A stretch of 15,581 nt of DNA from CAKRHR01 sp964423195 (lineage in GTDB: Bacteria > Bacillota > Clostridia > Lachnospirales > Lachnospiraceae), in NCBI GenBank assembly GCA_964423195.1, contig CAYRDY010000051.1, forward strand, positions 1-15,581, written 5' to 3'. A program made the position numbers and the translations under genes. Under the pieces are notes generated by a model that did no database searches, was not told the DNA's origin, and saw only the letters and a list, made by a program, of their open reading frames with translations. Numbering within the stretch: the stretch's first letter is position 1; every line of letters begins with the position of its first letter. Shown here in pieces: positions 7,295 to 15,003 of this stretch.

Positions 7295-7353
7295 AAAACT
7301 TTCATGCGCCGTCTGTGCGGCGCTCCACAAGAAATGATAGGAGAATCACAGTG

Positions 7354-8370
7354 ATGAAGCGAAATATGATGAAATGGGTCGATGAGATGTTGGCGGCAAA
7401 GCAAAAGAAGGGTTTTCTCGTCCTCTCCTTTCCGGCGATTCAGAAAATGGGGATCACCGTCAGAGAGTTGATCTCATCCAGTGACCTGCAGGCGCAGGCG
7501 ATGAAGATTGTCGCGGATGCCACGCCGGACGCGATGGCGTCTGTCAGTATGATGGATCTCTCCCTTGAGGCGGAGGCTTTTGGCTCCAAGGTGCGCTTCT
7601 CTGATGATGAGGTGCCGACGGTCGTCGGCAGCATCATCAGTTCGGAGGAGGAGGCGGACGCCCTCAAAGTGCCGGAGATCGGCGTCGGGCGCACGCAGAT
7701 TTATATTGACGCGATCGAGAAATCCGTCAAACTGATCGAGGACCGTCCGGTATTCGCGGGCGTGATCGGGCCGTTCTCACTGGCCGGCAGGCTGATGGAT
7801 GTGTCCGAGGCGATGATCTACTGCTATGACGAGCCGGATATGGTGCATACGGTTCTTGGGAAAGTTACCGATTTTCTCATCAAATATATCAATGCCTACA
7901 AGGCGGTGGGCGCCAACGGCGTTCTGATCGCGGAGCCGCTGGCCGGCCTGCTCTCACCCGCTCTGGAGGAGGAATTTTCATGCGAATACGTGAAGAAGAT
8001 CGTCGAAGCGACCCAGACGGATGAATTTCTGGTCGCCTACCACAACTGTGGCAACTGCACGATCCAGCAGATTGATTCGATCGCGCAGAACGGGTGCCGC
8101 ATGATGCATTTCGGCAATGCGATCGATATGGCGGAGATGATGAAGAAGATCCCTTCAGATATTATTGCCATGGGCAATGTTGATCCCGCCGGACAGTTCC
8201 GCGGCGGCACGCCCGAATCGGTCAAGGCGGCCACGATCGAGCTTCTGGAGAAATGCGGTTCCTATCCGAACTTTGTCGTCTCCTCCGGATGCGATATTCC
8301 GCCGCTCTCCCCGTGGGAGAATATTCAGGCGTTCTTTGACGGTGTCAATGAATTTTACAGCCGCTCATAA
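7354..8370 (+). CDS. Uroporphyrinogen decarboxylase-family methyltransferase (MtaA/CmuA-like)
   Basis: A 338-residue TIM-barrel protein of the UroD/MtaA family. Such enzymes move a methyl group between a corrinoid protein and a thiol or tetrahydrofolate acceptor, rather than decarboxylating uroporphyrinogen. The zinc/thiol-binding triad typical of the methyltransferase branch is visible: H230 and C232 in YHNCGNC, and C313 in SSGCDIPP. Other landmarks are GPFSLAGRLMD, GANGVLIAEPLAGLLSP and MGNVDPAGQFRGGTPE. I use ATG 7354 (GGAG at 7340-7343); GTG 7351 is equally possible, and the open frame further upstream is intergenic. Its partner corrinoid gene follows after 251 nt. No heme biosynthesis genes are nearby, which favours methyl transfer. 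The methyl donor cannot be told from sequence. Confidence 0.85.
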   Translation: MKRNMMKWVDEMLAAKQKKGFLVLSFPAIQKMGITVRELISSSDLQAQAMKIVADATPDAMASVSMMDLSLEAEAFGSKVRFSDDEVPTVVGSIISSEEEADALKVPEIGVGRTQIYIDAIEKSVKLIEDRPVFAGVIGPFSLAGRLMDVSEAMIYCYDEPDMVHTVLGKVTDFLIKYINAYKAVGANGVLIAEPLAGLLSPALEEEFSCEYVKKIVEATQTDEFLVAYHNCGNCTIQQIDSIAQNGCRMMHFGNAIDMAEMMKKIPSDIIAMGNVDPAGQFRGGTPESVKAATIELLEKCGSYPNFVVSSGCDIPPLSPWENIQAFFDGVNEFYSRS

Positions 8371-8379
8371 TCCGCGCGA

Positions 8380-8416
8380 TCCGCAGGGTGCCATTCATCC
8401 TGCGGACGTTTATTTT
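8380..8416 (+). terminator. Hairpin with T-rich tail after the methyltransferase gene
   Basis: TCCGCAGG (8380-8387) and CCTGCGGA (8399-8406) pair perfectly over 8 bp around an 11-nt loop and are followed by CGTTTATTTT. The interrupted T-run makes it a weak or partial terminator, which could lower expression of the downstream corrinoid gene or protect the upstream message. Confidence 0.45.
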
Positions 8417-8439
8417 CCGCGCGAAGAGCGGCAAATCTA

Positions 8440-8516
8440 AAAATTTTTAAAAATTACAAAAAAAAGACATATTATCCAAAAAAATTACCAATTAGTTTTT
8501 GAAAATAGAGTATACT
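8440..8516 (+). promoter_or_regulatory. AT-rich tract with TATACT, possible promoter of the corrinoid gene
   Basis: A run of A/T-rich sequence from about 8440 resembles an UP element and ends in TATACT (8511-8516). No convincing -35 hexamer is correctly spaced, so this is a weak prediction. Together with the hairpin at 8380 it suggests the corrinoid gene could have its own transcript. Confidence 0.3.
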
Positions 8517-8621
8517 TGTCATATCAGACAGAGAGCGGAAGCGGAACAATCGGCTTTCTGCGCGATGACGGGGCAATCTGTTCGTCCCTGTTTTACTAAT
8601 TCTAATATGGAGGGAAATCAT

Positions 8622-9272
8622 ATGAGTTTACCAATTCTTGAGGAGATATCTGGTTTTTTGCAGAAGGGCCGCGCGAAGAACGTGAAGGCGCTGGTGCAGC
8701 AGGCGATGGATGAGAATGTTGACCCGAAGGCGATCTTGAATGACGGTCTGCTCTCCGGCATGATGATCATCGGCGAGAAATTTAAAAATAACGAAGTCTT
8801 TGTGCCGGAAGTGCTTGTGGCCGCCAGAGCGATGAATGCCGGCCTCGCGATCCTTGAGCCGAAGCTGATCGAGGTGGGCAACGAGCCTGTGGGCAAAGCC
8901 GTCATCGGCACGGTGAAGGGCGATCTCCACGACATCGGCAAGAACCTTGTGGTGATGATGTTCAAGGGCGCGGGCTTTGAGGTATTTGATATCGGTGTCG
9001 ACGCGGATGCGGACGCGTTTATCAACAAGGCCGAGGAAGTCGGCGCTGACATTATCGGTATGTCGGCACTGCTGACGACCACGATGCCGAATATGAAAGC
9101 GACCATTGACGCTCTGAAAGAGAAAGGCCTCAGGGACAAATATATCGTGATGGTCGGCGGCGCGCCTGTCAACCAGACATTTGCCGATCAGATCGGCGCT
9201 GATTACTATACGCCGGACGCGGCGACAGCCGCCGAGATGGCCAAAAAGGCCGTTCTGGAAAAATGCGCGTGA
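8622..9272 (+). CDS. Corrinoid (B12-binding) methyltransferase protein
   Basis: A 216-residue methyl-carrier protein of the MtaC/MtbC/MttC type. The N-terminal helical cap (about 1-85) precedes a cobalamin-binding Rossmann-like domain. The signature DLHDIG (101-106) supplies H103 as the lower axial cobalt ligand; SALLTTT and VGGAPV complete the B12-binding motif set. ATG 8622 has an ideal RBS (GGAGGG, 8609-8614, 7-nt spacing); the frame open from 8499 has none. In characterised systems such a protein takes a methyl group from a substrate-specific methyltransferase (MtaB/MttB class) and passes it to a MtaA-like enzyme, here the gene upstream. No substrate-specific partner or RACE-type reactivase is in the window, so the growth substrate is unknown. 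Confidence 0.92.
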   Translation: MSLPILEEISGFLQKGRAKNVKALVQQAMDENVDPKAILNDGLLSGMMIIGEKFKNNEVFVPEVLVAARAMNAGLAILEPKLIEVGNEPVGKAVIGTVKGDLHDIGKNLVVMMFKGAGFEVFDIGVDADADAFINKAEEVGADIIGMSALLTTTMPNMKATIDALKEKGLRDKYIVMVGGAPVNQTFADQIGADYYTPDAATAAEMAKKAVLEKCA

Positions 9273-9320
9273 TGCGGTCACTGTGGAAATGATTCATAAA
9301 AAATGAGTATCAGATAACCA

Positions 9321-9346
9321 AAAAAGCTGCCATCGGGCGGCTTTTT
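9321..9346 (+). terminator. Rho-independent terminator after the corrinoid protein gene
   Basis: AAAAAGCTGCC (9321-9331) and GGCGGCTTTTT (9336-9346) pair over 11 bp with one G-T wobble and an ATCG loop, ending in a T-run. It closes the methyltransferase/corrinoid unit. The A-run on the left arm means it may also work on the opposite strand. Confidence 0.85.
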
Positions 9347-9349
9347 GTA

Positions 9350-9378
9350 TTTACAAACAGGAATAATTGTTTTAAAAT
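9350..9378 (+). promoter_or_regulatory. SigA-type promoter of the Nudix-degV operon
   Basis: TTTACA (9350-9355), a 17-bp spacer and TAAAAT (9373-9378) each match consensus at five of six positions. It lies just after the terminator at 9321-9346 and about 30 bp before the Nudix gene, as expected for a new transcription unit. Confidence 0.6.
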
Positions 9379-9410
9379 GACATAAGACTTAAGGCAGGAT
9401 GGAGAACAGG

Positions 9411-10460
9411 ATGAATTTTTTCAGTACGCTTTGTTATATCGAGCGGGACGGTCAATATCTGATGATGCACCGCACGGTCAAGAAAAATGATGTCAACAGG
9501 GATAAGTGGATCGGCGTCGGTGGACATTTTGAGATCGGGGAGAGCCCGGAGGAATGTGTGCTGCGGGAGGTCAGAGAGGAGACGGGCTACACGCTGACGA
9601 GCTACCGCTTCCGGGGGCTGGTCACATTCCTGTCCGGCGACGGGGTGACGGAGTATATGTCGCTCTTTACGGCGGACGGCTTCGAGGGTGAGCCGGTCGA
9701 ATGTGATGAGGGCGTGCTTGAATGGGTGCCTGTCGAGAAAGTCTGGAAGCTGAATATCTGGGAGGGCGACAAGATCTTTTTCCGCCTTCTGGATGAAAAT
9801 GTGCCCTTCTTCTCGCTGAAACTGGTCTACGACGGGCACGGCAGGCTGAGGCGTGCGGCCCTGAACGGCAGGCCGATGGAGCTGCTCGACATTCTGAATG
9901 AGGACGGCAGCAGGAGTGGGATTGTCAGCGAGCGCGGTGTCGTCCACCGCGAGGGCAGCCTGCACCCGACTGTGCATATCTGGATTGCGCGCCAGCGCCC
10001 GGACGGCGGTTTTCAGCTGCTCTTGCAAAAGCGCAGCGCCTCGAAGGACTCCTATCCGGGATGTTATGATATCTCATCCGCCGGTCATGTGGACGCGGGC
10101 GATGATTATCTGGAATCCGCGGTCAGGGAAGTGGGCGAGGAGCTGGGCCTGCGCGTTTTGCCGGAGGATCTTGAGTATATCGGCGTTCATCGGGTGTGCC
10201 GCGAGGAAGTATTCTATGGGCGCCCGTTTCGAAACCGAGAGTACAGCTATGTCTATCTGTACCGCCGGCCGGTGGACATTTCCGGATTGACGCTGCAGGC
10301 GTCCGAGGTCGAGGCGGTCCGGTGGGTGGATGAGGAAGTGTGCCTGCGGGCCGCGCGGGATCAATCCATACCGAACTGCATGTCGGCGGAGGAGCTGCGG
10401 ATGGTCGGATCATCATTGAGATATGAATATAAAAAACAGGGAGAGAAAAGTTATGGTTAA
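9411..10460 (+). CDS. Tandem two-domain Nudix hydrolase
   Basis: A 349-residue protein with two Nudix domains. Domain 1 (about 1-150) resembles MutT-type 8-oxo-dGTP diphosphatases and has a complete Nudix box from G38 (GHFEIGE, then REVREETGY at 52-60). Domain 2 (about 160-349) opens with LLDILNEDGSRSG and HREGSLHPTVHIWI, like the IPP-isomerase/YfcD branch. Its box starts at G225 and has D231 where the first conserved Glu should be; REVGEELG (239-246) is intact. I prefer ATG 9411 (GGAG at 9401-9404) to ATG 9399. Possible roles are clean-up of oxidised nucleotides or other nucleoside diphosphate-linked substrates; the substrate is unknown. The stop overlaps the degV start (ATGGTTAA), so the two are coupled. 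Confidence 0.88.
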   Translation: MNFFSTLCYIERDGQYLMMHRTVKKNDVNRDKWIGVGGHFEIGESPEECVLREVREETGYTLTSYRFRGLVTFLSGDGVTEYMSLFTADGFEGEPVECDEGVLEWVPVEKVWKLNIWEGDKIFFRLLDENVPFFSLKLVYDGHGRLRRAALNGRPMELLDILNEDGSRSGIVSERGVVHREGSLHPTVHIWIARQRPDGGFQLLLQKRSASKDSYPGCYDISSAGHVDAGDDYLESAVREVGEELGLRVLPEDLEYIGVHRVCREEVFYGRPFRNREYSYVYLYRRPVDISGLTLQASEVEAVRWVDEEVCLRAARDQSIPNCMSAEELRMVGSSLRYEYKKQGEKSYG

Positions 10461-11304
10461 AATAATTTCAGACAGCACCTGCGATCTGTCGGAGGAGCTT
10501 GTCAGGCGCTATGACATCTCAATTTTGCCGCTGCATATTGTGATGGGAGATAAAGAATATGAGGACGGAATATCCGTCACGCCGGAGGAGATCTACCGGT
10601 GGGCGGATGAGAATAAAACGACGCCCAAGACGTCGGCGCCGTCGTTTGAGTCGGCGGTCGAGATTCTGAAGCCATACGCGGAGGAGGGGCGGGAGGTCAT
10701 CTGCTTTTCCATCGCGTCGGGCATGTCGATGTCGGGCAATGTCATGGAGATGGCGATCCAGGCACTTGAGGCGCAGGATCGGATGACGGTGATCGATTCG
10801 GCCAATCTCTCAACGGGTATCGGCCATCTGGTGATCGAGGCGGCGATCATGTCGGCCGCCGGCCGTCCGGCCGCGGAGATTGTCAGGGAGATCGAGCGCC
10901 TGAAACCTCTGGTGCGGACGAGCTTTGTGGTCGATACGCTGACCTACCTCTACCGCGGCGGGCGCTGCAGCGGGCTTGCGGCCATGGCCGGCAGCGTGCT
11001 AAAACTCCACCCGAAGATCTCGGTGGTCAACGGGGAGATGGGCGCAGGGAAAAAGTATCGCGGCAGCATCGGCAAGGCGATCATGGCCTATGTGAAAGAT
11101 ATGGAGGATGACCTCAAAAATGCCAAGCCGGACAGGGTATTTATCACCCATTCGGGCTGTGAGGCGGACGTCGTCGAGGAAGTGCGCGCTTATCTCAAGT
11201 CGCTGAATGTGTTTGATGAGATTTTGGAAACCAGGGCAGGCGGCGTGGTGTCCAGCCATTGTGGGTGGGGAACGCTCGGCGTTCTGTTTATCGCGAAAGA
11301 ATAG
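10453..11304 (+). CDS. DegV family fatty-acid-binding protein
   Basis: A 283-residue DegV/FakB-type protein. Family members bind a fatty acid and, with FakA, present it for phosphorylation into phospholipid synthesis. Visible landmarks: the N-terminal ISDSTCDL; the PKTSAPS segment and SIASGMSMSGN loop that form the ligand pocket in FakB proteins; the hallmark FVVDTLTYLYRGGRCSG; and a C-terminal HSGCEAD region. ATG 10453 has GGGAG at 10439-10443 and overlaps the Nudix stop codon by 8 nt, so translation is probably coupled. The frame open from 10423 lies inside the Nudix gene and has no RBS. No fakA-like kinase gene is nearby; genomes often carry several unlinked degV paralogues. Confidence 0.92.
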   Translation: MVKIISDSTCDLSEELVRRYDISILPLHIVMGDKEYEDGISVTPEEIYRWADENKTTPKTSAPSFESAVEILKPYAEEGREVICFSIASGMSMSGNVMEMAIQALEAQDRMTVIDSANLSTGIGHLVIEAAIMSAAGRPAAEIVREIERLKPLVRTSFVVDTLTYLYRGGRCSGLAAMAGSVLKLHPKISVVNGEMGAGKKYRGSIGKAIMAYVKDMEDDLKNAKPDRVFITHSGCEADVVEEVRAYLKSLNVFDEILETRAGGVVSSHCGWGTLGVLFIAKE

Positions 11305-11310
11305 GCGCGG

Positions 11311-11391
11311 GCGCGAGGGCGATGCGCCTGAAAGATTAGACGGATGTGGGAAAGCGATGCGCCTGATCATTCGAAAGAGCGCGAGGGCGAT
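11311..11391 (+). repeat. Shuffled short direct repeats before rhaB
   Basis: In the 124-nt gap between degV and rhaB, GCGCGAGGGCGAT occurs at 11311-11323 and 11379-11391, and GCGATGCGCCTGA at 11319-11331 and 11354-11366. The two repeats overlap in the first copy and are separated and reversed in order in the second. No promoter hexamers or catabolite-response element were recognised here, so the rha genes' promoter is not visible. Confidence 0.5.
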
Positions 11392-11428
11392 TGCCCGGAT
11401 GATTTCTACATGGGGAGGAGATATTTCA

Positions 11429-12694
11429 ATGCCAAAATATTATTTAGCGGTGGACATCGGCGCGTCGAGCGGACGCCACATGCTGGCGTCACTNNNNNNN
11501 NNNNNNNNNNNNNNNNNNNNNNNNNNNNNNNNNNNNNNNNNNNNNNNNNNNNNNNNNNNNNNNNNNNNNNNNNNNNNNNNNNNNNNNNNNNNNGGCCGCA
11601 CGGCGGGCATGGATGAGAAAGTCTATGAGACGATTCCGCTGGGCGATCTGTATGCGCGCACGGGCATCCAGAAGCAGATGTTTAATACCATCTATCAGTT
11701 GATGGCGGTCAAACAGCGGGAGCCTGAGCTTTTGCGGGCGGCGGAATCGATGCTGATGATTCCGGATTATTTCAATTTCCTGCTGACCGGCGTCAAGAAG
11801 ACAGAGTACACCAACGCGACCACCACGCAGCTCGTGAATCCGGAGACGAAGGACTGGGATGATGCGCTGATCGACATGCTGGGGTATCCAAGGAAGATCT
11901 TTGGGGAGATCTGCAAGCCGGGCACCTATGTCGGCAATTTCAGCGAGGCGATCCGCGAGGAAGTCGGTTTTGACTGCCGTGTGGTCCTGCCGGCCACCCA
12001 TGACACCGGCTCCGCCGTGGCGGCGATCCCGACGACGCGTGACGACGCGCTCTATATCAGTTCGGGGACGTGGTCGCTGATGGGCACGGAGCGGATGGCC
12101 GCGGACTGTTCGCCGGAGAGCATGGCCTGCAATTTCACCAACGAGGGCGGCTACGACTATCGTTTTCGGTATCTAAAAAATATCATGGGCCTGTGGATGA
12201 TCCAGTCGGTGAAAAAAGAGTTCGATGAAGATTATTCCTACGCGTGGATCTGCGAGATGGCGTCGCGGGAGACGATCCCGTCCATCGTGGACTGCAACGA
12301 CGATGTGTTTCTGGCGCCAAAAAGTATGATCAGCGCGGTCAGGGATTACTGTGAGAGGACGGGGCAGCAGGTGCCGCAAAGTCCGTGGGAGATCGCGTCC
12401 GTGATCTACAACAGCCTTGGCAAATGTTACGGCGACACGATCGCACAGCTTGAGCGGCTGACCGGCAAAAAATACGGGTGCGTTTATGTGGTCGGCGGCG
12501 GCGCCAACGCCGGGTATCTCAATCAGATCACGGCGAAATATACGGGCCGGACGGTCTACGCGGGACCGACGGAGGCCACGGCCATCGGCAACATTCTCGT
12601 ACAGATGCTGGCCGGCGGCGAGTTTGAGAATCTGAAGGCGGCCAGACAGTGCGTGTTTGAGTCGTTTGAGATCGTTAAATATGAGGCGGAGTGA
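11429..12694 (+). CDS. rhaB: Rhamnulokinase (interrupted by an assembly gap)
   Basis: A FGGY-family kinase that phosphorylates L-rhamnulose to L-rhamnulose-1-phosphate with ATP. ATG 11429 follows GGGGAGGAG (11412-11420). The N-terminus shows the ATP-binding motif AVDIGASSGRHML. After the gap, family hallmarks are PDYFNFLLTG, EYTNATTTQLVN, THDTGSAVAAIP, YISSGTWSLMG, NITNEGG-like NFTNEGG, KNIMGLW and VVGGGANAGYLNQ. One hundred Ns (11494-11593) replace part of the nucleotide-binding lobe. Compared with E. coli RhaB about 80 codons should lie there, so the true gene is longer than the 421 codons shown. The frame happens to stay open across the Ns. It is followed after 15 nt by rhaA, giving the order B-A-D. 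Confidence 0.93.
   Translation: MPKYYLAVDIGASSGRHMLASXXXXXXXXXXXXXXXXXXXXXXXXXXXXXXXXXXGRTAGMDEKVYETIPLGDLYARTGIQKQMFNTIYQLMAVKQREPELLRAAESMLMIPDYFNFLLTGVKKTEYTNATTTQLVNPETKDWDDALIDMLGYPRKIFGEICKPGTYVGNFSEAIREEVGFDCRVVLPATHDTGSAVAAIPTTRDDALYISSGTWSLMGTERMAADCSPESMACNFTNEGGYDYRFRYLKNIMGLWMIQSVKKEFDEDYSYAWICEMASRETIPSIVDCNDDVFLAPKSMISAVRDYCERTGQQVPQSPWEIASVIYNSLGKCYGDTIAQLERLTGKKYGCVYVVGGGANAGYLNQITAKYTGRTVYAGPTEATAIGNILVQMLAGGEFENLKAARQCVFESFEIVKYEAE
11494..11593. other. Assembly gap (100 Ns)
   Basis: Exactly 100 Ns, the usual placeholder for a gap of unknown size, lie inside rhaB after about codon 21. The length should not be read as real sequence. Confidence 0.99.
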
Positions 12695-12709
12695 GAAGGA
12701 GGATTTCAG

Positions 12710-13969
12710 ATGTCAACGAGAGAGAGATATGAATCGGCAAGGGAAATGTTTGCGAAAATCGGCGTGGACACGGACGCGGCCATCGCGACCCTGAGGGAGG
12801 TCCCGGTGTCCATGCACTGCTGGCAGGGGGACGATGTCATCGGCTTTGACCATGACGGACCGCTGACCGGCGGTATTCAGACCACCGGCAATTATCCGGG
12901 CAAGGCCAGAAATCCGCAGGAACTGATGGCGGATATGGACAAGGCGATCACGCTGATTCCGGGGAAGAAAAAAATCAATGTCCACGCGTGCTACGCGATT
13001 TTTGAGGATGGCGAGTTTGTGGATCGCGACAAGATCGAGCCGAGACACTTTGCGAAATGGGTGGCGTTTGCCAAAGACAGAGGCATGGGGCTTGATTTCA
13101 ACCCGACATTTTTCTCACATCCGATGGTGAAGGACGGCCTGACCCTGGCAAGCCCGGATGAGGAAGTGAGGAAGTTCTGGATCAACCACGGGAAGGCGTG
13201 CATCCGGATTTCCCAGTATTTCGCTGAGGAGACAGGCATCCCGTGTGTGATGAATATCTGGACGGGGGACGGCTTCAAGGATGTCCCGGCGGATCGCCTG
13301 GGGCCGAGGATGCGCTACAAGGACTCGATCGAACAGATTCTCTCCGAGCCGTATGACAAAAACCTTGTCAAGCCGTGCGTTGAGTCCAAAGTCTTCGGCA
13401 TCGGCGTCGAGAGCTATACCTGCGGCTCGGCGGAGTTTGCCCTCTCGATGGCGGCGATGCATGACGGCTGCCTGCCGCTGATGGATAACGGACATTATCA
13501 CCCGACGGAGCTTGTGTCGGACAAGATTCCGGCGCTGCTCTGCTTCTATCCGGAGATCGCCCTACACATCACGCGCGGCGTGCGCTGGGACTCCGACCAT
13601 GTTCTGCTGCTCGACGATGAGACGAAGGAGATCGCCAAGGAAATCGTGCGCTGCAACGCATTGGACCGCGTGTACATGGCGCTGGATTATTTTGACGCGA
13701 GCATTAACCGCATCTCGGCCTGGGCGGTCGGCATGAGGAGCTGGCAGAAGGCGCTTCTGCAGGCGCTCTGCACGCCGAATGACAGGCTCAAAGTCCTGCA
13801 GGATGAGGCGCGCATGACGGAGCTGATGTCCACCATGGAGGCCGTCAAGATGATGCCGTTTGGCGATGTGTGGAATTATTACTGCGAGGAAAACGGCGTT
13901 GTCGACGATTTCGGGCTCTTTGCCGAGGTCGACAAATATGAAAAAGAAGTGCTCTCGAAGCGTGTGTAA
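12710..13969 (+). CDS. rhaA: L-rhamnose isomerase
   Basis: Cytoplasmic metal-dependent aldose-ketose isomerase that converts L-rhamnose to L-rhamnulose. At 419 residues it has the normal family length. Signatures include VSMHCWQGDDV near the N-terminus, GGIQTTGNYPGKARN, the ACYAIFEDGEFVDRD segment, LDFNPTFFSHPMVKDG, and the metal-binding region VESKVFGIGVESYTCGSAEF, LMDNGHYHPTE and TRGVRWDSDHV. GGAGG precedes ATG 12710. The gene sits 15 nt after rhaB and 110 nt before rhaD. No in-frame damage is seen, so it should be functional. Confidence 0.97.
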   Translation: MSTRERYESAREMFAKIGVDTDAAIATLREVPVSMHCWQGDDVIGFDHDGPLTGGIQTTGNYPGKARNPQELMADMDKAITLIPGKKKINVHACYAIFEDGEFVDRDKIEPRHFAKWVAFAKDRGMGLDFNPTFFSHPMVKDGLTLASPDEEVRKFWINHGKACIRISQYFAEETGIPCVMNIWTGDGFKDVPADRLGPRMRYKDSIEQILSEPYDKNLVKPCVESKVFGIGVESYTCGSAEFALSMAAMHDGCLPLMDNGHYHPTELVSDKIPALLCFYPEIALHITRGVRWDSDHVLLLDDETKEIAKEIVRCNALDRVYMALDYFDASINRISAWAVGMRSWQKALLQALCTPNDRLKVLQDEARMTELMSTMEAVKMMPFGDVWNYYCEENGVVDDFGLFAEVDKYEKEVLSKRV

Positions 13970-13988
13970 CTGAATAGCGAAAATGCCG

Positions 13989-14051
13989 CAAACGCCCTGC
14001 CAAAAGGATTTTTTATGGTGTCGCGCCGCGCAGGCGGTGCATGGGCGTTTG
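13989..14051 (+). repeat. Long-range inverted repeat in the rhaA-rhaD spacer
   Basis: CAAACGCCC (13989-13997) and GGGCGTTTG (14043-14051) are perfect 9-bp inverted arms enclosing 45 nt that include a T-run (AAAAGGATTTTTTA) and a GC-rich stretch. In the mRNA this would form a large stem-loop ending about 28 nt before the rhaD start. It could set stability or relative expression of rhaD. Confidence 0.5.
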
Positions 14052-14079
14052 GAAGAAAATTGAATGAGGAGAAAATCGC

Positions 14080-14940
14080 ATGAACAGTATATTTGGCGTG
14101 AAGGTGATGGAGGATTACATCAGGATGTGCGGCGACGGCGTGCGCCAGGGCTGGCACGAGAGAAACGGCGGCAACCTGACCTACCGCATGCGTCCTGAGG
14201 AGATCGAGGAGTGCAGGCTCTATTTTAAAAGGGAGCCCGGCGAGTGGGTCAGCATGGGCGTGCAGGCCGACAATCTGAAAGGCGAATATTTTATCGCCAC
14301 GGGCAGCGGCAAATTCCTGCGCAATGTCGACCTTGAGCCGCAGAACAGCCTCTGCATCGTGGAGATCAATGAGGCCGGCGACAGCTACCGCATTGTCTGG
14401 GGACTGGAGGCCGGCGGCCGGCCAACCAGCGAGTTCCCAACCCATTTTATGAACCATTCGGTGAGAAAGAAAGCCACCGACGGCGCCAACCGCGTGATCT
14501 ATCACGCGCACACCCCGTATATCATCGCGCTGACCTATGTGCTGCCGCTGAAGTCCGAGGTCTTCACGAGAATGTTGTGGAAGAGCGCGACCGAGTGCTG
14601 CGTCGTATTTCCGAGCGGTGTGGGCGTCGTGCCGTGGATGGTTCCGGGCAGCACGGCGATCGCCAAGGCGACCTGCAAGGAGATGGCGTCATACGAGGCC
14701 GCCATCTGGGCATTCCACGGGCTCTTTGTATCCGGCCCGGACTTCGACACGGCTTTCGGCCTGATGCACACAATCGAGAAGGCGGCCGAGATTGCTTCCA
14801 TCGCGCTCTCGGCGAACGGCGGCAAGGTGCCGAGGCAGACGATCACCGACGAAAACCTCCGACAGATCGGCAAAGAATTCGGCGTGACGCTCAACGAGGC
14901 GGTACTCAACTACAAGAGCGACGACGCGCTGTACTGCTGA
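14080..14940 (+). CDS. rhaD: Rhamnulose-1-phosphate aldolase
   Basis: Class II zinc aldolase that splits L-rhamnulose-1-phosphate into DHAP and L-lactaldehyde, the last step of the pathway encoded by this operon. The 286-residue protein keeps the family's active site: phosphate-binding NGGNLTYR near residue 28, catalytic E118 (TSEFPTHF), zinc ligands H142 and H144 (YHAHT), and H213 (AFHGLF). These correspond one-to-one, offset by one, to E117, H141, H143 and H212 of the E. coli enzyme. GAGGAG precedes ATG 14080. A strong terminator follows 15 nt after the stop. No lactaldehyde reductase, transporter or AraC-type regulator is in the window, so these must lie elsewhere. Confidence 0.97.
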   Translation: MNSIFGVKVMEDYIRMCGDGVRQGWHERNGGNLTYRMRPEEIEECRLYFKREPGEWVSMGVQADNLKGEYFIATGSGKFLRNVDLEPQNSLCIVEINEAGDSYRIVWGLEAGGRPTSEFPTHFMNHSVRKKATDGANRVIYHAHTPYIIALTYVLPLKSEVFTRMLWKSATECCVVFPSGVGVVPWMVPGSTAIAKATCKEMASYEAAIWAFHGLFVSGPDFDTAFGLMHTIEKAAEIASIALSANGGKVPRQTITDENLRQIGKEFGVTLNEAVLNYKSDDALYC

Positions 14941-14955
14941 TTTTAAAATTTCCAG

Positions 14956-14987
14956 CCCTCCGCGGCCACACGCCCGGAGGGTTTTTT
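14956..14987 (+). terminator. Rho-independent terminator after rhaD
   Basis: CCCTCCG (14956-14962) and CGGAGGG (14975-14981) form a perfect 7-bp GC-rich stem with a 12-nt loop and are followed by TTTTTT. It ends the rhamnose operon. Confidence 0.88.
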
Positions 14988-15003
14988 GGCGTCTGTAGGG
15001 GCT

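Noticed and set aside
7093..7353. Coding extension of the methyltransferase gene to 7093
   Set aside because: It would run through the operator array and a TATAAT box, is AT-rich and unlike the family; ATG 7354 has a proper RBS.
7141..7353. Cobalamin riboswitch before the corrinoid genes
   Set aside because: No B12-box or GCCACTG-type element was recognised in this leader.
8499..8621. N-terminal extension of the corrinoid protein
   Set aside because: No RBS at 8499, the region is intergenic in composition, and GGAGGG with ATG 8622 gives the normal family length.
11207..11428. Rhamnulokinase starting at 11207 inside degV
   Set aside because: That start overlaps degV by about 100 nt, lacks an RBS, and the kinase N-terminus is clearly at ATG 11429.
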